Assembly (NCBI GenBank): GCA_014904985.1
Contig: MU129034.1
Location: forward strand, 127,363 to 191,362
DNA: 64,000 nucleotides
Direction: 5' to 3'
DNA from: Hydnum rufescens UP504
Taxonomy: Eukaryota > Basidiomycota > Agaricomycetes > Cantharellales > Hydnaceae
A model generated the notes under the pieces. The model searched no databases. It saw only the letters and a list, made by a program, of their open reading frames with translations, and had not been told where the DNA came from. The stretch's first letter is position 1; every line of letters begins with the position of its first letter. The position numbers were made by a program, and so were the translations under genes. Shown in pieces: positions 35,424 through 47,060 of this stretch.

Positions 35424-37970
35424 TCACTTGCGGTAAAACTGGGAGTTCAAAGATGAAGGTACATCAGCAAAGTGACAATGAGTATTGTCAAGGAGGAGCG
35501 TACATTTCGGCGGAAATTAAACCAGAGGGATAAACATCCCCTGTCGAAGCTGCTCCGGAAGCCTCGCTTGTGCGAGTATTCCCATTCGCGATTGACCACC
35601 CGGAACGCGATATCCTCATATGGGGGCCCAGCAGTGAAATGAAGCAAAACAGTGTCTTCATTCCCAGGTTCCCGCACAATCTTGTATGTGGGTGCGACAG
35701 ACTTGTCGATCAAATCAGGATAGAAAATATTGAACTAGAAAATGGCATTGATGAGACCACTTGAACAAAGCAGTCATACAGAAAGGAAATAGATACCTTG
35801 TATCCTTGTACGACTTTGGGCGGTGGATTGTCGGTACTGGAGAAGTGCTAGATAAGCCCCCGGTACAAAATATGGAGGGAACGTAGCAGAAAGCGTGCGT
35901 ACTCATAATGTGTCTGATTGTATTTGTTCCATTCGTAACCGGTGTGAACCCTGTTGAAATATCGAGGTTTCTAGGTCTGTACTTGTCTTCCCATGTGTAT
36001 GTCGTCGGGTTGACTATAAGCTCCTCGAGATTGAACAGTTCTTCCTCGTCATCCATGTTCTTGTCTGCCTCTGCTTTGTACAGAGCTTCAGATTCGAGGT
36101 CGGCACCACTTGGAGCAGCCACGTCCTGCGTCTCAGCTGGCGGATCAGCCACGCGAGGAACGAATCGAGACGATGTAACGGTCCGCCGAAGATCGAACTA
36201 CGGTGTAGCTGTTTGAATTCGCGAATTGCGAAGGTTCATTATAGAATGACGTACCAAGTTAGATCGATCCGTAAGTTCATCAATTATCTCCAATTGTCGT
36301 TCCTCGTACGGCAGGCTCGATAGGTCGATCGGCACGGGACTCATGCTCCGATCGTATTCTTCCACTTCTTCGTCGGGTGGTAATATCTCCGCTTCCTTCT
36401 CAGGAACTGCACTGCTTGCAATCGCGACCTCTTCGCCGGCATGTGCCCAGCCCCGACGCCTCTTCTGTGGAACAGATACACCGGCCAGAAGCTCCTGTTG
36501 CGCTTGTAATGCCTCATCGCGCTGTCGTTTCCGCAGCTGCTCAAGGCGATTCTGGACAACCACTTCGTGCAAACTCTTCAACTTGGCCTAAAGGACAGAA
36601 TGAATAAGATGAACAAGAGAGAACAGAACTCATTTGAGCGGACCTTTGACTTCCACACAAGAAGGCTCTTCAATAATCCTTCCCAATAATCGACATCAAC
36701 AGGTTCGCCACTACCCAGTTTAGACTGAATTTGGCGTTGCAACTGGATAAGTTGGTCGTATGACTTTCCAGAGAGTAGGGCGGTAATCTCGGGCTCTACC
36801 GCAGAGATGACATTCGATGCTGTGGCTGCTGCCTCGGGTCCAGCACGATGGGCAGCATTTAGTTTTTCCAGCTGGTCTTTACAGACAACCATCATGTTCT
36901 GTGAAAGGAATCCTCAGGGGGACACGATGATAACAAACATGGTATACTGCACATACGGTCCAGAAATCAATGTTTAACTCGGACTGTTCAAGTGTTAAAT
37001 ACTTTTGGATATCATCATGTAGCTCCTCGGTTTGCTCCAGAGACAAGTTCTATAGAAAGAAATATGAATTCCGGAAAGGGTGTGCAGATGCCGAAAGCCA
37101 TACCTCAAAGATGGCGTATGGTTCATCGAAATCGATTTCCAAGCCAATTTCATCCAGTCCTAATCCGTCATCTTCCTCCATGGCCCCAGCATTAGGTCCA
37201 GCAAATTTAAGGTTGAGGGCAAGAAAGTCGATAGCCTTCGCCCGCCTTTCTTTGAGCCGAATACCAGCTCGTCGCCGTTCTTGCTCAAGTTGGAAGTCCC
37301 CATCTTTTGCAATCCATTCCGCCATTTGGGCGGATTCAGCCATGCGTGCCATACGGGCTTCCTCTTCTTCACGCAATTGTTGTTCGACTTCACGTTCTGC
37401 TCGTCGCTTGTTTAGCCGTTCAAGCTCCTCCTGAAAGAGATGTTAGGAGATAGGGTATAATGATCGGATCAACATACCCTCGCTTCTATTCGCCGAAGCT
37501 CATCCTTGACGAGCGGCTTCAGCTGCACTCAAACCGGCTTTCTTCTCCTTTTCTGCCTTCTTGTGCCACTTGAATTGCTGCCCAAGGTTGACATCGTGAA
37601 ATGGATTGTCTGCCGCACTATACACGCTCAACTCTGCGATCTGTCGTGCTTCTTCGTCTTCCTTTTGCCGCTGCTTTTCAGCCCTTCGCGCCTCCTTGTC
37701 CTTCTTCCGTCTAGAATAGCATTTGTAAATTTCCCAATAAAAGAACCCACCATCAATGACACACTTTTTGTCTTTCCCAGGACTAATGCTCCGGTCTCGG
37801 GATGTGCGTCGTCTGTTGTCGTCATTGCGACGTTTCTTGCGGCTTTCGCGGTCGTCTGGAGACCTAGAGCGGCGCTTAGATGATCTAGTAGTAGGATCGT
37901 CCCGCCGTCTATCCTTTTCTCTGTCACCCCTGTGGCGTGGAATGGGTGAGCGAGACCTGGAACGTGGCAT
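35424..37970 (-). CDS. cactin, spliceosome-associated protein
   Basis: Starts MPRSRSRSPIPRHRGDREKD at 37970 with an RS/RD-rich N-terminus, then a KKAEKEKKAGLSAAEAA coiled region, EEARMARMAESAQMAEWIAKDG, RLKERRAKAIDFLALNLKF, DLEELIV...TYTWEDKYRP and the conserved C-terminal cactin domain APTYKIVREPGNEDTVLLHF, AGPPYEDIAFRVVNREWEYS, FDRGCLSLWFNFRRN, finishing with a tiny exon FYRK (stop at 35424). Cactins act in pre-mRNA splicing (Cay1 in fission yeast). A frame break occurs at about 37508-37512: AAEAAR must continue as KDELRRIEAREELERL, but one extra base in CGTCAAGG shifts the frame to a stop. Everything on either side is family-like. Divergent from RanBP1. Confidence 0.85.
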
Positions 37971-38109
37971 TGTACCAAGAGAGAGAGCACAGCCAGAGCC
38001 CTAGGAATCCGGAATTAAACAAAAACCGGAGATAACCGTGAAGCAGAGGAGTCGTACATCTTTTTGCAGTTCTGTTCACCCCCTGTCACAGACGAGATCG
38101 TAAGACAAC

Positions 38110-39148
38110 ATGGCTTTCGGAGAACCACAGGTGGGCTTGCGGATGTGGCTTGGCACCTGCAATTAAGTCACTGACTTTCTGAATCTAGCCTGAGGAGGAA
38201 CACGACCCCCAGTTTGCCCCAGTCCATCAACTGACCGACAAGGACCAGATCGAGACAAAGACGCACGAAGAGGACGAGGATGTGCAGTTCAAAATGTGCG
38301 TAAGCGCGATTCGGGTCGCTGACTGGGGGCCCCAAATGGGTAGCTGATGGATTATGATTTCTTTGCATGCCATTTACTCGATCTTGCCCGATGTTGTCTC
38401 TGACAGGCGTGCGAAACTCTTCCGATTTGATTCTTCCACCAACGAGTGGAAGGAGCGCGGGACTGGTGATGTTCGTATTCTGGCACACAAGGTGCACAAG
38501 AAAGTACGCCTTGTGATGAGACGCGATAAGACGCTCAAAGTCTGCGCCAATCACTACAGTATGTCCCTATCATCTGTTTTTTTCCCGGAACTGTTCTGAA
38601 ATTCTGATGTGCTTCTTGACGCGTTCTCCAACAGTCACTAGTGACATGCGCCTGCAGCCCAACATTGGTTCCGATAGGAGTTGGGTCTGGAAGGTCGCCG
38701 CCGATGTCTCTGAGGGCACACCAACTGCTGAGACGCTCGCGATCCGCTTTGCCAATTCGGACAGTATGTTCGCTTTCCTTATGTCAGGCAGCTTATGTTT
38801 TATATCTAATATCATGCACATGTAATAGATGCTGGCCAGTTCAAAGTTGCATTTGAAGCAGGGCAACGAACAAATGCAGAGATCGTATCTCAAGCTCCTC
38901 CAGCTACCCAACCTACTCCCGATGCGGCTACGGGTGCGACCGAATTAGCCCCACAGCCCACGCCGACTGAGGCGCCCACTCAGGACACGGAGACGAGAGT
39001 GGAAGAAACCGCTCTTGCTTCAAGTGCGGAGGCCAAGGGGGCTGAGGAACCTCTTGCCGGAAGTGAGGCAACGAAAGAGACCGCTGAGACTTCGGAGACG
39101 AGCCCAGAAGGAGCCCCTACTGAGACACCGGCGACCGAAGCCCAGTAG
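38110..39148 (+). CDS. YRB1: Ran-binding protein 1 (Yrb1-like)
   Basis: Five exons with short introns. The start MAFGEPQ is spliced to [20 protein letters not shown], then a RanBD1 domain: [79 protein letters not shown] and [11 protein letters not shown]. The C-terminal third is an acidic, Ala/Pro/Thr/Glu-rich low-complexity tail ending at TAG 39146-39148. The protein binds Ran-GTP and helps RanGAP release it during nuclear export. It faces cactin across 139 bases. Confidence 0.9.
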
Positions 39149-39944
39149 ATCGTTGGTTTTTCCTCCAACTGCCCTCCTCGAGTCCGTATGGTGTCTAGTT
39201 ATCGCATTCACATACGTACGAAGTATATTCTTTGTCCATACCATATCCATTTTTTGAATTGCATTAACGCCGTCCGCCCTTGCATGTAATGTACGGCGAA
39301 GTCCAAGTCTCGAAATACTTGTGCATGGCTCATCGTCATTTGTTATGCACGTAGGTGCGTCAGACGCATCGAGAGTGACCGCTGGCGACCACCAAAGATG
39401 TGGCTCGTAGTCACAAATCGCCTAATCGGTTGTACGTGCCCTAATGGAAGTTGCCTGTGGTTTTCCAACATCGCCCCCTCTCACTTCCGGGGGTGCTTCT
39501 GTAGTCCGAATGCAATGCAGTGTCTGGTGTGAACTTGTGAAGCAGCTAGAAGTGACGCCCAATGCTTAGTCAGCGCTGCACCTTGTAGTTTCTCCGAAAG
39601 GCGTTTGTTTGGGGCTCTTATTCACCGTCATCGCATTCATAAATGATTCCACTCTGACTCTTCAGGACTAGACGCTGAAGGAGATCAATATGGGGCTTCT
39701 TCTTCAAACGTGGTTGCATGACGGGTTTCATGCCATTTTTGCTCAATCCAAACCTCTGTACGAACTATGGGTTACAAAAATGGGGATGCAGGCTATAACC
39801 TTACTTCTTTCATGCCATGATTGCCTCAAGATCACACAAATTGCCACTGAGAGCAATTCGGCGATCCCCTCTATACGGCTGGTAGGCCCAACTTTTGACG
39901 CATTGCCTCAGATCATGTTCCCGACTTGATTTTAAACTTGGCTA
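39149..39944. other. intergenic, no gene seen
   Basis: 3' flank of RanBP1, then DNA with only short frames. A frame at 39690-39929 is open for 79 codons but resembles nothing known. It may be an eroded 5' part of the alcohol dehydrogenase remnant that follows. Confidence 0.35.
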
Positions 39945-40887
39945 GAATGCCGGAAGTGCAAATTCTGCACAAGCGGCAAGACCAATCTCTGCAGTACTGG
40001 TGTGTTGGCTTTTCTCTTCCATGATGTCTTTCAAGTTGTAACCTCTGTGATGTTCCGGATAGTTCGTTCTACGCACGGGGATGAGGTTTTAACGATCGAC
40101 AGTACTGTCCGCTTCCAATCGCGCAGAGAAGTCCACATCTCTACTGTCTTTTCGCACCCCTCATTTCCTCCACTGGGACACAGGCTCCCCACCTCCCCCC
40201 TCTTATATCATCGTATCGTTTGTTTCGATCGACGTGTCGTCCTCCTCCCAGTACCCGGTCGTGTCACAGTACTCCGCTGGGAAGATCAGCCCCAAGGCAC
40301 CGCTAGACAAAGTATGTCCCCTTAGGCGCTATATCACTACTGCGGGGCGCGGTGACCAAACTTCGTGGCGTCGGTTCCCCCCCCATGTTTCATTGAGAAA
40401 ACTGTGGGTTACAATGATAACCCCAGCAATGACGGGTGTCGTGCGGCCGATTCCTCCATCGTAGTTTTCGGATGTGGATGCAGCTGGGATGATAATCAGG
40501 GCACGATACATCGGCGCATCGCGCATCATTGCCATCGATACGAACCCTACACAGGGAGTGTGGCCCTTCAAGTTCACTACCAAGGGATTTATCAACTCTA
40601 CGGCACTCCCACCCGGGGTGGGGGGCATCCACGAGGTGGCGCTGGAGGTATGTCATAAAAGCTGGGACATGAGTACGATTATTGGTGTAGCGCCCGCGGG
40701 GGCGCAGATCTCGACCCAACGATTTCGGCTGGTGACGGGTAGGATGTGGCATGTGAGCGCGTGTGGAGGCATGAAGGGGTGGACAGAACGGTCTGACCTT
40801 GTGGAGGATTATAAAAAATGCACTTGTTCCAATTATCAATGTGAAGGCTCTCCCAGCCACAGGTTGGCCCAGAGAAATGAGGGCTGA
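39945..40887 (+). pseudogene. decayed class III alcohol dehydrogenase
   Basis: Fragments in different frames line up in the order of S-(hydroxymethyl)glutathione dehydrogenase: CRKCKFCTSGKTNLCSTG at about 39949 (the structural-zinc cysteines), QYPVV and SPKAPLDKVCPL near 40250-40320, GASRIIAIDTNPTQGVW (NAD-binding strand) at about 40514, LPPGVGG, then EVCHKSWDMSTIIGVAPAGA, RLVTGRMW and LVEDYKK near 40630-40820. Between LPPGVGG and the EVCHK block some 25-30 residues expected in the family are missing, and frames change several times with in-frame stops, so no working enzyme can be read. No intact copy is in the window. The decayed copy borders the NLR island. Confidence 0.65.
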
Positions 40888-41150
40888 CAAACTCCTCTAC
40901 CGTCAGGCTGATGTTCCCAATAATGTATAATCTCATTCTTCCACTAAACAAGGCCCACATCTCCTGCAATGGGTGGTGGGGCTCCCTCCTAACTTGCGAC
41001 CAGTTCCTTCCACAGAAATTCCCCGGTACGTACCAAAATGATGGCATTGGAGGATGTTGGGAATTGATTTATGGTGACATCAACAAAGAGTTGAACAACA
41101 TGGGCTTACAATACTGCACAGAGATGATTAATGGAGATCTAGCTAGCTAA

Positions 41151-44100
41151 CTAGCAACAGAATGTGACCTTGAGCCATCGCAGGATTTCATGAAAGCTCC
41201 AGGCATGCCTTTGACGGGTAGTATTGTCATTCATAAGAGGGGTTTCTTCATTCATGAGAGGGGTGCCGTAACCGGTGAGAGGTGAGGGCGGGGATGCAGC
41301 AGCAGGTAGCAGGACAGTAGGATAAACTGGTTCCTCGCCGAAATGCCAATTAAAGGGGTCACGAGGGACAGCGAGAATTATCATGCGACCATCATGACAG
41401 CCAATTGCAATTCGGGGGTAGGTTAGCTGGCTTGACACATGGATAGTGGTGCTGGGTAAGAGATGTGGTGAAATGTAACATATATTTCTGGCATGGTCAT
41501 CTTCCTGCCGCTTGACTTGTATCCACTGGCCTTGAAGAGACCACATGAGTGGAGTCAAGCCCACAGAGGGTCCAAGGGTTGCTAGGGGTGATCTGGCTAG
41601 GCAATGGGGAGGTTGAGAAGTCACATCCCAAATGAGGGTCTCCTTATCTGACTGTGAAATCACAGTACAACCATCAGAGGAAAATGTGATCTGGTGAACT
41701 GAATCAGAATGACCCTCTAATGTTGCAATGGAGATGCCAGATGCAGTATCCCACAATCGCAGAGTATGATCCACAGAGCCTGATGCCAGGCACAATCCAT
41801 CAGGTGAAAATACTGCAGTTGTAACCACATGGATGTGACCTTTCAGTTGGGCAATGGATATGCCAGATGCAGAGTCCCATAAATGCAGAGTAGAATCATT
41901 GGAGCCTGATGCCAGGTACAATCCATCAGGTGAAAATGCAATGGTCCTAATCCAATTAGAATGGCCTTCCAGTTTTGCAATGGATGCACCAGATATAGCA
42001 TCCCACAATCGTAGAGTAGAATCCTTGGAGCCTGATGCCAGGTGCACTCCATCAGGTGAAAATTTAACCACATCAACCCAACCAGAATGGCCTTCCAGCT
42101 TTGCAATGGATGCACCAGATATAGCATCCCACAATTGTAGAGTGCAATCACGGGAGCCTGATGCAAGGCACAATCCATCAGGTGAAAATGCCATGGCCAG
42201 AATATCACCAGAATGGCCTTCCAGTTTGGCAATGGATGCACCAGATTTGGCATCCCACAGTCGCAGAGTATGATCATCAGAGCCTGATGCTAGGCACAAT
42301 CCATCAGGTGAAAAAGCAACAGTCCCAACTGCAGCAGAATGGCCTTGCAGGTTTGCAATGGATGCACCAGATATAGCATCCCATAATTGTAGAGTATGAT
42401 CATAGGAACCTGACACCAGGTGCAATCCATCAGGTGAGAATGTAACAGTTGCAACCCAACCAGGGTGGCCTTCAGGTTTTGAAGTGGACCTGGCAGATGT
42501 GGCATCCCACAATCGTAATGTATGATCAGCAGAGCCTGACACCAGGTGCAATCCATCAGGTGAAAAAGACACTGTCAAAACTGAATCAGAATGGCCTTCA
42601 AGTTTTGCAATCAATGCACCAGATATGACATCCCATAATTGTAGAGTACAATCATAGGAGCCTGATGCCAGGTGCAACCCATTGGGTGAAAATGCAATGG
42701 TCTTAACCACATCAGAATGGCCTTCCAGTTTTCTGATGGATGCACCAGATATGGCATCCCACAATTGTAGAGTATGATCAGCAGAGCCTGATGCCAGGTG
42801 TAATCCATCAGGTGAAAATGCAACAGTCAAAACTGAGTCAGAATGACCTTCCAGTTTTGCAATGGATGCACCAGATATGACATCCCACAATTGTAGTGTA
42901 TGATCATAGGAACCTGATGCCAGGTGCAATCCATCAGGTGAAAATGCAATGGTCCTCACCTGACCAGAATGGCCCTCCAGTCTTGCAATGGATGCACCAG
43001 ATATGGCATCCCACAACCACAGACTATGATCATCAGAGCCTGATGCCAGCCACAATCCATTGGGGGAGAATGCAATGGCCCTAACCCCCCCAGAATGGCC
43101 TTCCAGTTTGGCAACAAATGCACCAGATGTGGCATCCCACAGTCGAAGAGTATGATCTCCAGAGCCTGATGCCAGGTGCAATCCATCTGGTGAAAATGCA
43201 ACAGTCCAAACTGCACCAGAATGGCCTTCCAGTTTTGCAATCAATGTATGGGACATGGCATCCCACAATTGGAGGGTACAATCATTGGAGCCTGATGCCA
43301 GGCACAATCCATCAGGTGAAAATGCAACAGCCTGAACCCAAGCAGAATGAGCTTCCAGTTTTGCAATAGATGCACCAGATATAGCATCCCACAATTGTAG
43401 AGTCCAATCACCAGACCCTGATACCACATGCAATCCATCCAGTGAAAATGAAGCAGTCACAACTGCACCAGAATGGCCAGATAGAGTACTCAAACTCTGT
43501 GGCCATTCAGACTCTATGCCTTGGAGAACCTTGATAGAATCCTCTCCATCACCACAATATGCCTTGTACAGTGCAGTGTCATGTGGTGTGAAAGGCAATG
43601 CAGAATGATACACATGCAGTGCACTTGCTCTTATCACTTCCCCATGGGCCAGAATAAATCGACGGGAATCAGAGAGGATTCTTACAACAAATGACTTGCT
43701 GTTTGAACCTTTCTACCATCAAAATCAATCCGCAATCAGTCACTCCCTCAAAGATCAATAAGAAATGCACCTACTGCCCAGCGGTGCGCCTCATCAACAG
43801 AGCTTACAACATCAGAGACGCTCCCAAGCAGACTCATTGCTTCAAACCACCATAAAATTGACCGCATCACGAACGCCTCCAGTGCCTCCATCACTGTCGT
43901 CTCCCTGAACTCCACACGCGATAGATGGGAGGCCCAGTATCGGCATGCGTACTGAGCCTCCGGAGGCAGAGCCTTTCTCACTTCCTCCTCAAATTCATCT
44001 ACTTCCCTGTTCAGCAGCGATGGATCCGAGATCCCAGCGACGTCCCGCTTTAGATATCCCGCCATGAGTTCGAAGCATCGGACGGCATGTCGCAATTCCT

Positions 44101-45554
44101 GCTCTGGCACGGCAACAATGACGAATTCCGCCATGGAACATCGCGAAGGGTCGGTAATGAATTCAAGAAATGAAGGGTGGTAGATACGAGGGGCCCCGTG
44201 GATGTCAGAAGGGGGACGATAACTGAGTGGAGATGACGTAAACTAGCCTCAACGATGTGTCGTTCACGCTGAACAAACTTGGCTAATGAGTGGAGTGAGA
44301 GGGGCTCGCGTAACAACACGATGCTCCCGACGACGACTTGAAACCGCTTCAAAATCTCTCGACGATTGGATAAAGAAAGCGAATTACGAAGCACCTCCAT
44401 GTAGAGCTCGTCTAGCTGCGAATACGGCGTCGCTCCGGCTTGTTGGAGAGATTGGGCATTAAGGATAAGCCTTAGATGTGTGTGAGGATCTTGGACACGA
44501 TCGTCCCCAATGAAGCGGATCGCCGTCGCTGCGTAAACGAATAACTTGCCGCATTTCTCTACCAACGAGTTCATCTCCGCCTCCGTCGCCCAGTCAGTAG
44601 CCATCTCAAGATCAAGCTTCCCCGGAATTTTGGCCAATTCGGTAGAGATGTACAAGTGGATGTCTTGCTGTACAACCGATGCATCAATATCATGAAGAAC
44701 CGTCTTTTCCAGGTTCGGGACTTTGTTGAACACTGAGGATAGGTGAGGTTGTGGACGACTTGTGATTAGGATCCGTAGGAAAGGTATTTGGATGAGGTGT
44801 GAAAATACAAGTCGCAAAATATCGGCAGCGCCCTTTTCCTCGCATTCGTCGAGGGCATCAAGGATGATAAGTATTGGGCTCCGATGGGGATCGATAGTGA
44901 GAAGGGGTGTCAAGATTAATTGCTGAAGCTGAGAGAACAGTTCCTTTTCCCCAGCTGTCGGATCTTGTCTTAGGGCTTCCGAAATGGCCTCCTTGAATGC
45001 ACTGTTCGAATGCGCAAGTTGGAAAGCGAGCGTCGGTAGTACGAGACCCGGATTACGTAAAGGTCTGTCGCTCCGAGAAAAGAAGAAAGTGGCACCTAGC
45101 ATGGCTTTCTCTGCCGCCCGTTCCGCTACAGTTTTCGCGATGGTCGACTTCCCGATGCCAGCGAGTCCGCTGAGCCAGTATACAGGCGGCCTCTCGCCGT
45201 TCGTGCTCTCTGACCATGTCCGAATCTCCCCCAATATAGCAACACGAGTGCCCTCGAGACATGACGATGGTGCGTCCTCGCGGCCAGAGTTGTGGGCCGC
45301 ATACAGGGCTCGAGGAAGATGCCTTAAAAGAGAAGTCCCGTCTGGAAGAGGATTGATTATGGACAAGGATTCTAGTACGTGAGGGAGGGGCTAACTAATA
45401 CCGTAATGGAAATGGACGTCCCCTCCACGACCACCAGTACCGCCACGTACCCCATGACCCCCATGACCAGTGACTGAGGGCAACCATGGATGAGGATGAG
45501 GACCGGGAGGAGATATTGAAAAGGGAACTCACAGATGAAGATGCGGTTGTCCAT
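41151..45554 (-). CDS. NACHT-WD40 NLR-like protein with about 15 WD40 repeats
   Basis: Begins MDNRIFI at 45554; an intron (GTGAGT to CCCTCAG) joins a Gly-rich motif TGHGGHGVRGGTGGRGGD, then an intron leads to ESLSIINPLPDG. Next is SSCLEGTR and the NACHT domain: Walker A LSGLAGIGKSTIAKT, FFFSRSDR, Walker B ILIILDALDECEEKG, sensor LRILITSRPQPHL. A helical linker follows (IYHPSFLEFITDPSRC, EAQYACRYWASHLSR). After an intron at about 43770-43715 come ALHVYHSALPFTPHDTALYK and 15 WD40 units, 14 regular, of 42 residues (FSPDGLHLASGS...DHTLQLWDAISGASIAKLEGHS), then a unique C-terminus ending at 41151. One frame break at 44211-44215, where a sixth G on this strand would be needed. Such proteins include the HET-D/HET-E/HET-R incompatibility genes of Podospora. 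Function here is inferred. Confidence 0.85.
41655..43510 (-). repeat. tandem 126-bp WD40-coding repeats
   Basis: Within the NLR-like gene a 126-base unit (42 codons) recurs head to tail about 14 times, followed by a degenerate unit. The repeats stay in register without insertions, and most residues are identical between units. Changes concentrate in the few residues after GHS (AWVQ, GAVW, GGVR, GQVR, DSVL, DVVK, GWVA, AAVG, GDIL, GWVD, NWIR, HVVT), in the residues flanking the SGS...D motif, and in the residue after TL. This is the signature of repeats homogenised by unequal exchange. Confidence 0.85.
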
Positions 45555-45645
45555 GGTAATCAAGAGGTGTGGGCTGCCGAGATTGGTTGGAAGGATTTAC
45601 TCGCCGATTTAGATGTTGGAGATAGGCATCATTCGATTGGACCTT
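45400..45645 (-). repeat. direct repeat copy A (5' end of the NLR-like gene)
   Basis: This block carries the start codon, first intron and Gly-rich exon of the NLR-like gene plus upstream DNA. It is about three-quarters identical by eye to 46200-46445, in the same orientation. Shared stretches on the plus strand include CCATGACCAGTGACT and TAATCAAGAGGTGTGGG. Confidence 0.65.
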
Positions 45646-46199
45646 GTGATCTGAATTAACTGGTAGGCTAGTTTGACTCGGGTGTGGAACAAGATATGGT
45701 CTTGAAGTAGAATCAATGAATCAACTTCTCTCCAATGTTTGGGGCACCGGGTGAAGGATGCCGGGATCTGTCACTATCACGTGCTCTGTTTTCAAGTGAC
45801 TCAGTGTGTCACACATCACAAGAGCCCATATCATTAGGTGCCACAAGTGAAAAAAGAGCTGGAAACTGCGGGAAATGAAGCTACAACTATGCCTAGTGCT
45901 TCTCTCGCCCCGCACGTGAGTTCCTGGGCATAGAGACCGTCATCGGCAATTATTCTCGGCATCCCATCCCCCTGGTGACTCCACCACGTACAGTACTGCT
46001 TCCGCAGATCAGATTTTTTGCACCACATCCTGGCAGCTGGGATGGTAGTTCTTGGGCTGACAGCCCCAGGAATCCCCAGGGGCTGACACCTCCATCAGTG
46101 TCTACCCTGTATCGCTAATTGGGGGGGTGTCACACCCTCCTTGAGCTGGTATCGCCAGATCCGGGGTGTCAGAAATTACGCAACGTCACGTGATATCTG
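45646..46199. other. spacer between NLR 5'-end duplicates
   Basis: No gene is seen. The sequence around 46050-46165 is rich in GGGGCTGACA, GTGTCAC and CCAGG words that form short inverted pairs. These resemble the GTGACAG words in the element at 10.7 kb, which may mean another eroded repeat. Confidence 0.3.
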
Positions 46200-46445
46200 A
46201 GGGAGGGACTGAATATCCCCTCCACGGCCACCAGTACCACCATATACTCCAGGACCCCCATGACCAGTGACTAAGGACAAGCACGGATAAAGGATTAGGA
46301 CCGAGAGGAAAGATGGAAAGGGATTCACTGAAAGTGACACGGTGATCCGTAATCAAGAGGTGTGGGCCCGGCCGTTGCTGGAAAGATTTACGAGTCGATT
46401 TCGAGGCTGGCAACACGAGGGAGGGGTCATTCAATCGGGGTGTGT
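46200..46445 (-). pseudogene. decayed duplicate of the NLR 5' end (repeat copy B)
   Basis: Second copy of the block at 45400-45645. The Gly-rich exon is still readable (GHGGPGVYGGTGGRGGD), but the start codon has become GGATC, the intron donor GTGAGT has become GTGAAT, and there is no NACHT sequence nearby. It is thus a 5' fragment left by tandem duplication or by loss of a whole neighbouring NLR gene. Confidence 0.55.
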
Positions 46446-46729
46446 CACACTGAGATCTGGAGCGGGTAATCAAACTGAAACTGTAATTACCTTAGGTCCA
46501 TTACCAACAGTACCGACTCCGGTTTTCTCCGAAAACAGCCCTGTTTTTAAAGTCAATCGCATGTTGCCCAGCGACGAGCCTAGTGCGAAAGCTGGTGCCT
46601 AGTTTCATGCAAGAACTACCCCGAATATGCCGACCGTCCGCTAGATGTTGCTGGAGTGTGACATACTGTGACACTGTTTCATACGTACAGTGCCTCAGCA
46701 AAGCAAGTTACACTGCGAGGGCATGCAGA

Positions 46730-47051
46730 TAGTCTCGTAACCAGACTCTCTTACAGAGAGTCTGGTCGAATGGGGATTTCCGCTGAATGGCGCAACATGC
46801 TTCCGAAACTGCCAATTTTGGTGAATAATTTTGGTTGATTTTGGAATGAAAAATACATTTAGTGTTAGCCGAGATTATGAGGCAATGCCTCCACTGTGGG
46901 CAGAATTGATTGAATTTCAAAACCGACTGAAAGGCGCGGCTATCGCCGACCAAGACTTTTTGTGATTGGCTGTAGCGGAAGCATGTTGCGCCATTCAACG
47001 GAAATCCCCATTCGACCAGACTCTCTGTAAGAGAGTCTGGTTACGAGACTA
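46730..47051. mobile_element. 322-bp MITE with 76-bp terminal inverted repeats, Mutator-like
   Basis: The left end starts TAGTCTCGTAACCAGACTCT and the right end is its reverse complement. The match runs for 76 bases with a single mismatch (C against T, 46782). The 9-base target duplication GCATGCAGA flanks it exactly at 46721-46729 and 47052-47060. Each terminal repeat itself contains a hairpin, ACCAGACTCTCT facing AGAGAGTCTGGT. There is no coding capacity. Long inverted repeats plus a 9-base duplication are typical of Mutator-like (MULE) non-autonomous elements. The perfect duplication and near-identical ends show a recent insertion, between the NLR fragment and EMP24. Confidence 0.85.
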
Positions 47052-47060
47052 GCATGCAGA

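Noticed and set aside
41843..43438. Many open frames on both strands across the WD40 repeats
   Set aside because: Repeated shadows of the 126-base coding unit.
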